From Dioscorea cayenensis subsp. rotundata (lineage: Eukaryota > Streptophyta > Magnoliopsida > Dioscoreales > Dioscoreaceae), in assembly GCF_009730915.1 (NCBI RefSeq), contig NC_052474.1:21053501-21117500 (forward strand): a stretch of 64,000 bases of DNA, written 5' to 3'. Under the pieces are notes generated by a model. The model was not told where the DNA came from and made no database searches. It worked only from the letters and a program-made list of their open reading frames with translations. Within the stretch, counting starts at the first letter, position 1, and each line of letters begins with the position of its first letter. Position numbers and translations under genes: made by a program. Below, piece by piece: positions 23,701 to 35,237 of the stretch.

Positions 23701-26700
23701 TGATTCTAACATGCAAATCAAGATGCTTATGTTTCTTGAGTTCACATCTATAAGGCTACCTATAAACACTTCATCTGTAAAAGCTCAATCTCATTCCTTG
23801 TTGTTTCAGTCGGAAGAACTCCAAATTTTAAATCCCAGCCTACTCCATCGCATAAAATAAACTCTGTCAAAAGACCTCGGTTGAATCCCAAGGTCAGCTT
23901 GTTGAAGAGGAAGGTGCTGTTTGATGATACCATGGTTCTACATGCCGAGTATGCTTTCCTTTTGATACTTGGTCTAAAAAAAAATTTATTTGATATGAAT
24001 AAAACAGTATGTACTTAGCATGCTTATTTACTAATAGATTCATGTTTGTTTGTGATCTAATTACTCAGTGCCATCCGCCAACAATTAATAAATTCTGAAG
24101 ACATACGTCGTATAAGAAAGAAGGCACCTTGTACACGTTCTGAAATATGGATGGTTCTGAGTTCTTCAGAGGAACTAGAATTTTTTGAGGAACCTATATT
24201 TACAGGTAAGGTTGTCTTGTGATGCACCATTTCTGAATGATAAATATTTACCAATTTGCTTATTTTATGTATAACTAATTATTGGTTGTCGTTTAATTTT
24301 GGTTTTAAACTTGAAATGACTAAAGGAGCTCATTTTTAAAAGAGAATAACTCTCTTTAAGACTAGGGAGAATTGAGTTTCTTCCTTGTCTTTTCGATATA
24401 AAATTTAAAATTATGCTTATCGAGTGACATTTGATTCTGTGCATGATATTTTGAAGGAACAACTCATTTTGTAATGACTGAAGGAATGCCCTAGCTATTA
24501 ACGGAAACTGTTAGTTCTATGGAGGGGCAATATGTATAATAGGCGACAATGAAAACCCATGGAGGCTTGCTTGCTTTGGAGTGGACTTTTTAATCATCAT
24601 GTTTTCTCTCTTTGTCAATGCGAATGTTGTTTCTTAAGCTATCCTTTCCACTGATAGCCGTGAATCAATGCTAGTATGTTTACTGTCATCTAGTTAGAGA
24701 TAAGACTTTCTCATTCAAGGTTGGATTCCCAATTTATAGTATTCAAAAAAACAAAATCCACTAACCTACCAACTACAAACAAGAAATTAAGATTCATCAT
24801 CAATTTATATAGATTTCTACTGTATTTATGTTGAGTTTAACTTCTGATGTGGTTCTTTTGAGTTTTGACATTTGTTTTATGGGAAGATAAGTCTGATATG
24901 GTTGTTTTCCTTTCAGGTATATCGGCAGAATTGCACAGTTTACATGCTCGAACATATACCTCGAGTGGAAATCCAGCTTTTCCCAGCAGTTCAAAGTATG
25001 TTGGGAAAACTTGCAATGAAAATGTAGGTGAGCAAGTTGTGGTATTAGCGGACAATGTTGATGGTGAAATTCAGGTACCGTCTAACTTATCTGTATTAAC
25101 TGAGCCAAGTAGTTGCAAAGATGCTGGTGACTGTGATGCTCAAGAGCGAGTGGTATCACAACCAGATCTACCTCAGCAAGAACCATTAGACAACAATACA
25201 CATAACAGCACTCAAGAAATAGATGGCAGAATTACTGCAGATGCGCATGTTGTTTCTTCAAATTTTGTGGGTGGCGTTAAAGTATTAACTGACAGTTGTA
25301 TTGAAGTGTCTTGTATTCATGAAAATCATAAATCTGATGCATCTTATGTTAAGAGTGATGATGCCTGCATGCCCACAAGGGAGCAGCCTGTACACGAGTC
25401 AAATGAGCTCAAAGAAATGAATGATGAAGCAACAGTATTGAGCAAAAACGGGCCTTCCAATAACTTCACTTCTATGGAAGATGCAGATAGTGGTAGGATT
25501 CATAATGACATTACTATTGCTACTGTTAATGATGATCCAGCATTCCTGGCTGAAAATTCATTTTTAGCTAATGGTGCAGACCGTCTTGACAATGGTGCAA
25601 CACCACATCCCATAGATAGCTCTTCACATGATAAAGATGAGACATGTTTGCAAGTAGATCCATGTGTTCTTCCTGGTGATGAAAACCTTTCGGTTCCAGA
25701 TGTCATGATGGAATTTGTTGAACCAAATTCGGCTACTATTAATGGGCAGCAAGATGTGGAGCAAGATAAAGAAGACTTCTTGGACGTTGGACCAGGTGAC
25801 AATGCCTTTCAGGAGCAGCTCTTCTTTAATGAGGAACATCCTAGCGCTCTGGGGGTTCATGAAGAAATGACTGAAAAAGCTTCTTCAAGCCCATTTCACA
25901 CTGTTGATGAAACTGAAAATTTTCCCTCCACAGTGGGAGAAAATTCTGGCTTCCGTGTGTTGAACATTGAGGGTGTTATGGATGATGAAAGCACACCGAT
26001 GGATTTCTCTACTGTGATAGAGTCCAGTGTAAGATTTTTACCAGAACCACACAATCTATTTCTACATGATGAATATTCCTACAGCAATAATTTCTGTTAC
26101 AGTGCAAATCTAGGCATGTGTATATTACTCTGCTTGGCTTTCTTGTCAATATTCTACCTGCTACATGTGCGTAAAAGTGGAACAAATTTTTCATTGGTTA
26201 TATGCCTAGCCATTCTGATGCATGCATTTAAGTTCTTTTACAGTCAATTTGAAGTTCTTCCGCCTAATTTGAAGTTCTGAGTTTCTCTCTTCTTTTCTGC
26301 ATGCAGGATTTCTGCAGTGCAATAAATGGCAATACAGGTAGCATCAATCTCTAGTTATGTATTTTCTTGTTTTTAATTCTAGAGACTTAATATTTTCACC
26401 TATAAGTTCTACCTGTTTCAAGTGCTACTTTGTGTTTGCACTTATGTGAAATTAATTACAACTCATGTAAGCAAATTTTAGCCTTAGGTTTATTAGGTTA
26501 TGATTATATTAAATTTCATCAAAGTTGTCCTCATGTGCATTTGCCCTCATGATTATGTGACACATGACTTAACCAGCATTATTAGGGGAGAGCTGTGCTA
26601 GTGCCTTTGTTAATGGCTTGGTTTGACTACTACATGTGGAATTCTTTTGGTTAATGGCAACACTTTTTTGAAGGCATATTCCAAATTAGGTACACAATTT

Positions 26701-29700
26701 TGTTGCCTAGATGATTGGTATTCCAAACTAGTTCACCTTATAAGGCGCTATGGATATTTCAAATCTGTCTGTTGTAAAGGTAGTGACAAGCTTAGAAATT
26801 ATTCAGCATGCTAAGGAGATAATTTGTGATGCAGATCCCTGAACAGCTTCTTGCTTTGATTAGATTTTGCACATAATTTACTATGATCTTGAAGTGGCCA
26901 GACGAGTATTCTTATCATATAAACTTCTAAAATTAAAATTGTTGAAGTGAAAGACAAACAGCTGGTACCATGGGGTCAGCCTTTATCTGTGTTTGAAGGA
27001 TATATTTGGGGAACAAAAATCCATGGTAGAAAGCTTTATCAAAAATGGTTCTCGGTTGCGAAACCATGTACAGTGGACCCATTAAGGACTTGCTTGTTAA
27101 GGGCGCTCGTCCTTGAGTAATAGATATGATGTGAAACAGGGAAGCTGTTGTACTTGTCTGATGGCCAATGACGGCAGTCATAGGTGTTGCAAACAGGAAG
27201 AAAAACGAGATTTGGCAAGGACTCCCAATGCCACTAAAGTTTAAAATGGCTGGCATTGTCATTTTAGATGGATGAAGAGGTTTGCTGCTGAATATGTTAT
27301 AACAAACTAGTTGAAGGTGTTTAAAAATAAAAGTGTGTGCCTATTTTGATAAATATCTGTACTCTCTATTGTATCCTGAGATATACCATCAGATAGGTGG
27401 ATGCTTCCTTCACCCATTGGGAAGTAGGGCTTGTCTGATGAGTAAGATGACAGTAAAAGAACCCCATGTCCCATCAAAGAGCCAAGCAATGAAAAAGTGG
27501 GATTGACTCAAGCAGTTCCTGAAATGTTCTATCCTGCAACAATTACAATACTGTACTAGACAAGCATACAAGGTTAAATGTACTGAAGTCTTGACAAGCA
27601 AGCCATAACAAAAATAACAATACTCCAGATGTTAAGATAAAGTGCATGACCAAGAAGCCGGAGGAAACTATTGCTAGTGTAATGATTGGACCTACAAGCA
27701 AACATATGAGTCTATCATGTGTTTGAGGAGGCAATTCAATATGGCATGGATTAGCACCTTTTTAAGATCTTAAACCTACCTAGAATATTCCTTTCATTAA
27801 TTTGTTGCCTTCATTTAGTGTAATTGATCTACTGTTTGTTGTATATTCAAATGAAAGTGTTAAAGATCCTATATTATCTCTTTAACTTTTATAAATCCAA
27901 ACATGTGCTTGTCTGCATATACTGTTAGTTGATAATTGGTAATGGTTCCTTCTAACATTTCGTTTTCTGTCTAATAAGAATTTCTCAATGCCGATGATGA
28001 AGAAGACCACTGTGAAGCGGATAATGATCTTCAGAATCCTGAGGAGGCCCAATCACTTGAGAATAGTGGATGGTCATCACGGACTAGGTGGGCTTATATT
28101 TCTTACTTTTGTGTGTGCCATATATATATAAAAATATATATTTTTTTCATATTGCCAGAGTAAATCATTTTTTGACCATTGAAGGTTTCAAATTTCACAA
28201 GCAATTGAAAATTGTTGTTTGCAATAAATTGTGTTAATAAATTCTTTATGTCAAGGAAATTGCCGAATGAACTATTTCTATTACAAATATTAATATTTAA
28301 ACATTTTACTATCTAATCCCTATTCTTTTCTGAGCTCGTTTTATGAATATGTGTTTCACTTCCATATGTTTTCTTGGAAAGCATCTCAAGTTGTTCAAAT
28401 TTTTACAGAGGGGTAGCAAGGTATCTGAAATCCTTGTTCGATGATGAATATGGGCATGGAAGGAAAGTGGTTGCTATGGACCATCTTATAGCGGGTAAAA
28501 CTCGGAAAGAAGCTTCGAGGATGTTTTTTGAGACTTTGGTATGTGAGAGCCCTCTCATGCAAGTGTTTACTAATTATTACTTATTTTAACATCTTTTAAT
28601 CTATTGACCATTGTCCAATGCTATGGATTCTCAAAAGTTCTCAATAAGAAAATACATGTGTTTCTTAATGTCTTGGTATTAGTTAATATCAATTCTAGTC
28701 ATGAAACTTTGTGGAGGAGCTTGGCACAAAAATCAGAGGCTATTTGTTAGGTGGAAAACCTTGTGTTTTCTCTGTAATCCCAGCCTCCCAAAGAGACTGC
28801 CTTTCTGAGAATTGTCCAGATTAGGAAAGAGTTGAGATAAAAAAGGGATGGGGAAAATAACATTAGTTTCAATATAATGAAGAGAGACGAGGCTTCAGAC
28901 AGATGGATTCCTTTTTTGTGCATAGCATTTTAGCCTTTTTAAAACACTTTTTATGTGAATTTGTAGGGACAAATACCTAGAATGTAGGCTATCTTATTGT
29001 TGTTTCTTTATAAAAAGTTTAAATGCTAGGGCAGTGCCCATTGAAAGAAAGAGTATATCAAGGAATTTAGTTTGAGAGATGGAAAATTATCCATCTGCAA
29101 GCATTCCTTCCTTGGTCATGAATTATTTTCTGGAGTGTACAAGTCAAGACTCAAGAGAGACTTTTGGTGTTCTTTTTCACTGATTTTGTCTAAATCCATA
29201 ATCTGATAAATTCAATGGACTCATGTTGGGTTTACTTACATTTATTGGTTTTGGGAATGTGGTTGGATGATGTCTGTTCTTTGTTAGTTTGGTTGACATT
29301 ATGGTTCATAGCTGCTAGCTGGGCGAGTCTACACATACACAAACAAGAATTCGATGCTGTAGATTAATATACCTAGTTCTTTATAGGTGCTGCCGTCTTC
29401 GTGATCTTTGAAGTATGATTTAAAAGTTGCCTTGAACTACAAAAATCCAGATACTATGCGCCTTTGTGCTTGCTTTTTGCTTATTATTGCCCAGATTGTC
29501 ATAACCTGATTGAACCAATTTTAAGAAGAATGTTTGTCTTGTTGACAATTTACCTACCATTGTTCTCATAATCATGCTTCTGCTATTCCGATGATTTGCA
29601 TTTACTTTCTCGAGTTTGCATTCATCTGACAACAATTCCTTTTTCTGCAGGTCTTAAAAACAAAGGATTACATCCAAGTTGAGCAGGCGAACCCTTTTGA

Positions 29701-29749
29701 TATCATCAACATCAAACCACAAACAAAGCTTTTAAAATCAGAGTTCTGA
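17715..29749 (+). CDS. SYN4: Cohesin alpha-kleisin, sister chromatid cohesion 1 protein 4
   Basis: Fourteen exons chain in phase to about 1,254 aa: 17715-17838, 19727-19988, 20153-20250, 20328-20377, 21602-21663, 22171-23141, 23225-23665, 23810-23948, 24069-24205, 24917-26028, 26307-26337, 27979-28087, 28409-28538 and 29651-29749. The protein starts [20 protein letters not shown], the Rad21/Rec8 N-terminal domain that binds SMC3. It ends in the winged-helix SMC1-binding domain ([32 protein letters not shown]). The long, acidic, low-complexity middle holds conserved islands ([33 protein letters not shown]) and would contain the separase sites. The beginning matches what I remember of Arabidopsis SYN4/RAD21.3, rather than the shorter SYN2, SYN3 or meiotic SYN1/REC8. 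It closes the cohesin ring in the nucleus. The acceptor of exon 6 could also lie 9 nt downstream. Confidence 0.93.
17839..19726 (+). other. First intron of SYN4
   Basis: A 1.9-kb intron interrupts the codon for the Asp of [12 protein letters not shown]. It contains a 41-bp direct repeat (listed separately). No other feature is seen. Confidence 0.7.
19491..19672. repeat. 41-bp direct repeat just upstream of SYN4 exon 2
   Basis: The segment starting TTAAATATTTTTCATATTTT and running to TTGTCTCT occurs at about 19491-19531 and again at 19632-19672. The copies appear identical and lie 141 bp apart, which points to a recent local duplication inside intron 1. Confidence 0.85.
26338..27978 (+). other. 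Large SYN4 intron with an unidentified tract
   Basis: A 1.64-kb intron separates the 31-nt exon (FCSAINGNT) from the exon encoding EFLNADDEE. Its middle, about 26880-27740, is less AT-rich than other introns and reads as possible old inserted DNA. I could not recognise any protein family in either strand. Confidence 0.5.
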
Positions 29750-31569
29750 TCTTCATCTCATCTCATCTCATCTGGCCTTCGCCGGAAATAACCAAACAAC
29801 CATTTGTGATTCTACCAAAATCCATTGTTCTCTGACTTTGGTTTTGTTGATCCTTACCAACAATCCTTATCTTTTTCATATGGTTCATTCTCACTGGTCC
29901 CTTGGCAACAGGTTCAGTTGAGTTGATGCAAGTGATAGAAAACTGCCACTCATCCTCTGTGTATATAATATATATATATATCTATTTGGCAATTCATGTT
30001 GGCTAATGTTCTATTAGTAAGGTTGATTATTATATAGCTTTTGTTGTGTATTAGGAGCTCAGTGTAAAGTTCTTACCACTGTTCAAACATGCTGTATATC
30101 TAATGATTTGCTTCTAAGGCTAATAATAAAGGTTATTTCTTTTATTTATATATATATATATATTTTTTTTTTGAGATTGTTTGACTTTTTAATCATTGAC
30201 ATTCAGGAGCTGGCCTTAAATTTGGTAGTTCCCAACGTAACTCAGACCTCTGGAAATGACCAGAAGAGTTGGTAGTGTAAGTTTCAATAGTGTGAAGCTA
30301 CGAAAGACCTAGTGGCCTATTGGTGTTCAGATCTTTATTAAAGTTTTTTGCGAGTTGTGAGAGTTTGAATTATAGGTGAGTAATAATTTTGTGTGAATAG
30401 TTCTAGTATTCTTGCGTATGTGGATTTCATTTTCATTTGTTCCGTCAAGACTTATGTACATTTTACTTTTCTTTAGCGGCTAGACTGTTCATCTCGAGAA
30501 TGTTTGAAGCTATGCAAATTGGGGAGTTTTGGTTTGAGAATTTTGAGCAGTTGTGACTTTTTTTTATTTATTTTTTATTTTTTCTTAACAAAGTGATTTA
30601 ATGTGTATATTGTTTTAATATTTTAGTTGTGAGTAGATCAAATATATATTTAATTATAAAATGTGGACAAGTAACAAGTTTGAACTTTTACAGAGAATCA
30701 ATGATTTTTAAATTGGAATAAAAATGATATATCAACTCTTTTGTTATGAAATTGTCATGCAGTCAAGAGGAGAATGTCACGTTGATAAAAATAATAATAA
30801 TAATAATAATAATAATGTAAAGATTAATTTTGAGATTAGGCATCATTCATGCATGCACTGCATGACGGAAAAGCATGACCAATGACCAATAATTAATGCG
30901 TAGTTGAGTTTGACTCTTGAAATTATATTTATACCCCTCTTAAAACCCCAAATTATATCTTCTGGATACCTTTAAATAATTTCATATTACTTGTTTTTAT
31001 ATAAATAATTAAAATATTGACAAGGTAGTGTATTATATATACAATCATAAATCAAAAAACCCCCAAAATAAATATTAATTCCTAATAACAAACCACTAAA
31101 CGAGATTGTGAAGAGCCTACGTAAAATTAAATGTGCAACAAAATCAAATTAGTTGCAATTATTTCCACTATCAAATACAATTTTAATTTTTAGTGTACCT
31201 CAACCATTTTATTAAAAATTTTCCTCTGACTATAAACTCAACCAATGACTCTTTAATCAGATGAATAAAACAAATACAAAAAAAAAAGATTTTTTTTTTA
31301 TTATTATCATTACTTCTTGAGAGTACTACTCATCTGTTTATATATATATATATATAAATTTTTGAGTAGAATAATTTTGAATGGAACAATTTTGATACTC
31401 ACTTCTATTTTAAATTTTGAGTGGATTATTAATTGTTTAAATAATTGAAAAACATACATATATAATTCAGTTGCGCCAAAATAAATAAATAAAATTTATA
31501 TAATTAATCCAAAAATTTCTCTTTTTAATTAATTAATTAATTAATTTTTTTTTTTTAAAAAAAAAGTAG
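29750..31569. other. Intergenic region, SYN4 3' flank to thioesterase
   Basis: SYN4 3' UTR with (TA)n runs near 29965 and 30145, then a degenerate SINE (30305-30420) and an (AAT)n run near 30790-30816, then AT-rich DNA with a T/A homopolymer run at about 31546-31565 just before the thioesterase ATG. No gene seen. Confidence 0.55.
30305..30420 (+). mobile_element. Degenerate tRNA-derived SINE
   Basis: Box A TGGCCTATTGG at 30313-30323 closely matches the box A of the SINE at 14683. A decayed box B (GAGTTTGAATTATAGG) follows about 38 bp later. The ends cannot be fixed, and divergence suggests an old copy. Confidence 0.55.
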
Positions 31570-34412
31570 ATGATTAATTCCCATTTCCTTGGCTTAAAGT
31601 TGAAGCCGCCACCCTTTTCACCACCAACCATGAAACTAATATATCTCACATTCCTCTCTTCCCTTCAAACAACCTCCTCTTCAAACCCTAATTTGATCAC
31701 CAAATCCCTCGCAAGATCCAACCTTTTTCACCAAATTCATCGCCATTGCTCATCCTCTACCCGATTCTTCTCTTCTCCTTCCTCTCCCGACAACGCCATG
31801 GATGGAGCTTCGCCCCCAATCCATGTCGTCTCCACCGTCGCCTCGCCGTTCGACGAGAACCCGGCGTCTGCCATTGATGCGGGATCCTCGCTCCGCAAGC
31901 CGCTCAGCTTGTGGCCCGGGATGTACCATTCGCCGGTGACCAATGCGCTCTGGGAGGCCCGATCCAGCATCTTCGAACGGTTGCTTGATGAATCGCGCAA
32001 TGGGCCTCCGCAGTCCCAGTTGCTTACCAAGACTCCGTCGCAGAGCAGGACCAGCATCGTCTATGGTTTTTCTAGTGATTATATTCTCAGAGAACAGTAC
32101 CGGGATCCGTGGAACGAGGTGAGGATTGGGAAGTTGCTTGAGGATCTGGATGCCCTTGCTGGAACCATTTCTGTGAAGGTAATCCTTGCTTGCATTTTAA
32201 TTATTTGGTGCTGTTTGAATTGCTTTTCTTTTGTTTGTTAATGCCTTAATTCCAGATATGGTATTCTTGGCGTTTTGTTCTTATTTTATGTATAAATTTG
32301 TGTGTGTTTGTTTATGTGATTTTAGATATGATTGTTTGGTATGATGAGAATTAACTATGATTTGTGAACACTCACTCTGATTTTTTATATGCATGTTTGT
32401 TAGGATGAAAAAAATGTCTCCTGAAATGTCAAGTAACAATCCATAGTTGAGTATTATTCATAAGTAACAACAGTGGAAAGATTCAGATTTTGACTACAAA
32501 CCATTTGATTCTTTAGAACTTAATTTTTTGCTTTATTTCAATTGAGCATGCTGTTTGGAGGAGTTAAAAAAATGTTTACTTATTTACTTTGCAAACAAAT
32601 GCTGTTGATCATGTGTGAAAGTGCTATCTGTAGTTCACTCTTGAGAGTATTATTCTTAAGTAACAACTGCATGGAGATTGAATATTGACCACAAATCAAT
32701 TGATTCTTTTGAATTTCTTGATTAATTTGTTTCATTTGATCATCCGGTCAGTTCTGGAGATTTTACTTCTTTACTTCACAAACTTGTGTGGTTGATATAT
32801 GGATACATGTTTGTATGTTTATTCACCCGCTTGTGATGGTTTTGACTTCGGAGTTTTTGTTTATTTTTTTGTAGTAGGCACTTTGCCTTAGTAACTTCTT
32901 GTGTTCATAAATTGTGTCTGTTATTCAGCACTGCTCTGATGATGATAGCACAACAAGGCCTCTATTGCTAGTCACTGCTTCTGTAGATAAGATGGTTCTT
33001 AAGAGGCCGATTCAGGTGGACACAGACGTTAAGATATCTGGCGCTGTTACATGGGTGGGGCGTTCATCCATTGAGATACGGATGGAAGTGACTCAGCCAC
33101 AAGGTGATTAGGATCGACACTTTCAAATTCCTTTCCTTTTCTCTTAATATTGATTGCTAACCTCAATTAAGAGTTAGTCAACTCTTATTTTTGTACGTAA
33201 AATTCTATTTCATTGGCTTACTGGCACTTGCGATCCTTCTCTGGCAGAGGATGGACTAGTAGATCCTGTTGTCTTGACCGCAAATTTCACATTTGTGGCC
33301 CGTGACTCAAAAACTGCAAAATCTGCTCCTGTTAACCGCCTTTTGCCAGAGACTGAGCAAGAAAAGTTGCTTTATCAGGAAGGGGAAGCACGAGACAAAT
33401 TGAGGAAAGAAAGGAGGGAAGAACAGAAAAAAGCATTTGAAAGAGGATGGCATAGTCTTCATGGGGAGGTCGACAGGTTGAAAAGTTTGCTAGCTGAAGG
33501 CCGAGTGTTCTGTGATTTACCTGCTTTAGCAGATAGAGATAGCATTCTGATGAGAGATACAAGCCTAGAAAATTCTCTTATTTGCCAACCACAACAAAGG
33601 AACCTGCACGGAAGAATTTTTGGAGGTTTTCTTATGCACTTAGCATTTGAATTAGCCTTTTCAACTGCATATGCTTTTGTCGGACAGAAGCCTTGCTTTC
33701 TTGAAGTTGATCATGTCGATTTCTTAAAACCAGTGAGTACTCATCTTTCTCTCGTAGCTATCAAATTTTACACATTCTTACTGTTGTCATATACTGCTTG
33801 TTCACATTTTTGTTCTTCTAATTTTTTTTTGAACTTATATAATAGGATTTATTGACATATAAACCAGTGAGCATAATGTACACTGACTGCTGAGTGCGCT
33901 GATTGATATCTAGTTCAAAGAAGGCAATTTTTTCCCCAGACATGAAGATGCGTGCTTAACGTTGTTTGCTTTCTTATGTTCAGGTTGATGTTGGAGATTT
34001 CCTCCGCCTTAAATCATGTGTTTTGTACACACAATTAGAGGACCCTGCACAACCTCTGATCAATATTGAAGTGGTAGCTCATGTTACTCGACCTGAGCTC
34101 CGAACGAGTGAGGTGAGATTATGTCTAAAGCCTTGCAGTTGTACTTACATTCGATTATTTAGTTGTTTATTTGCATACATTTAATTTAGTCTTTCCAATT
34201 GCGAGCATCAAGTATATTTGATATATATTTTTTTCTTTTTGTGCTTGTGCTCTATGTTATTTGTGCAGGTGTCCAACACATTCTACTTCACATTTACTGT
34301 TAATTCCGATGCTCTAAAGAATGGACTTCGGATTCGCAATGTGGTTCCTGCCACGGAAGAGGAGGCACGTCGGGTACTGGAGCGCATGGAAGCGGAGAAA
34401 ATTTTTGCGTAG
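31570..34412 (+). CDS. Acyl-CoA thioesterase with two HotDog domains, mitochondrial ACOT9/10 type
   Basis: Five exons join in phase: 31570-32178, 32929-33103, 33248-33732, 33984-34112 and 34269-34412. The product is 513 aa from the first ATG, or 493 aa from the ATG at 31630 (MKLIYLTFLSS). The N-terminus is Ser/Arg-rich and lacks acids (SLARSNLFHQIHRHCSSSTR), as in a mitochondrial or plastid presequence. Two HotDog modules follow: the first spans exons 1-3 (TRPLLLVTASVDKMV, DTDVKISGAVTWVGRSSIEI), the second exons 3-5 (NLHGRIFGGFLMHLAFELAF, FLEVDHVDFLKPVDVGDFL), with a charged linker rich in Glu, Lys and Arg between them. The family hydrolyses acyl-CoA to free fatty acid and CoA. Substrate chain length cannot be read from sequence. 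Either ATG is possible; the second leaves a more typical presequence. Confidence 0.9.
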
Positions 34413-35237
34413 ATCATAAGCTTGTAGTTGTATACGATCAAAAGAAGCACATTACAAGTAAAGTGATTTTATCTAGAGGTGAATTGTCGCAAAAAGTTTA
34501 ATACAATACAATGTTCCAACAAATAACTTGATTATCAGCTATTGTACAAGAATAAGAAACTGTTGCATCAAAAGCAGATTAAAAATAAAAAATAAAAAAG
34601 TATATTTAGCTTCATGTATTTGATAGGAGTTGCTTCAAAGCCTATTATTTATGCATGTTTGAAGTTGTTTTATTGCAAAGCAATTCTGGTTATTTTCTCA
34701 GCTTTAGGTGTTGTTTGAAGTTATGTTTTACAGGCCATAGTTTTCAATGTAATTCATTAAAACATTTTATTTGTTGCAGTTAGTTATTACATCTATATAA
34801 CTATTAGATAGATAACCAGTAACATAAAAACATTTTTCTTTTAAGCATTTTAGGAGTTAAATTCAGACTTAAACTTGTTTGTGATGCATTGCAACTGTTT
34901 CTTGGATTAGGAAATTAATGCTTTTTATTTTCATAATTTTGTATTAAAAATGAAACTGTACTCACTCTTTTTCTTGCACAGTTTTATAAATTGGTTAAAC
35001 AATAATAAAATTATAAACATAAGGGATAAAACAATAATCACAATTGTTATAAAATTAATTATTGAACAAGAATTTCAAAATAAATAAAATAGAGGCCTAT
35101 TTTTCATGTTTTTTCTCACCTTCATTTAAACATTCTATAAACAAGTCGGCATAATGAAATTCTAAGAACCTTTTACAATAATTTCTGCAACAAATACGAA
35201 AAGTACTCCCGCATTTGCAAAACTGTAGGATCAAACC
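34413..35237. other. Convergent intergenic region
   Basis: The thioesterase and formin genes converge on this AT-rich 825 bp, which should hold both 3' UTRs. No other feature is seen. Confidence 0.6.
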
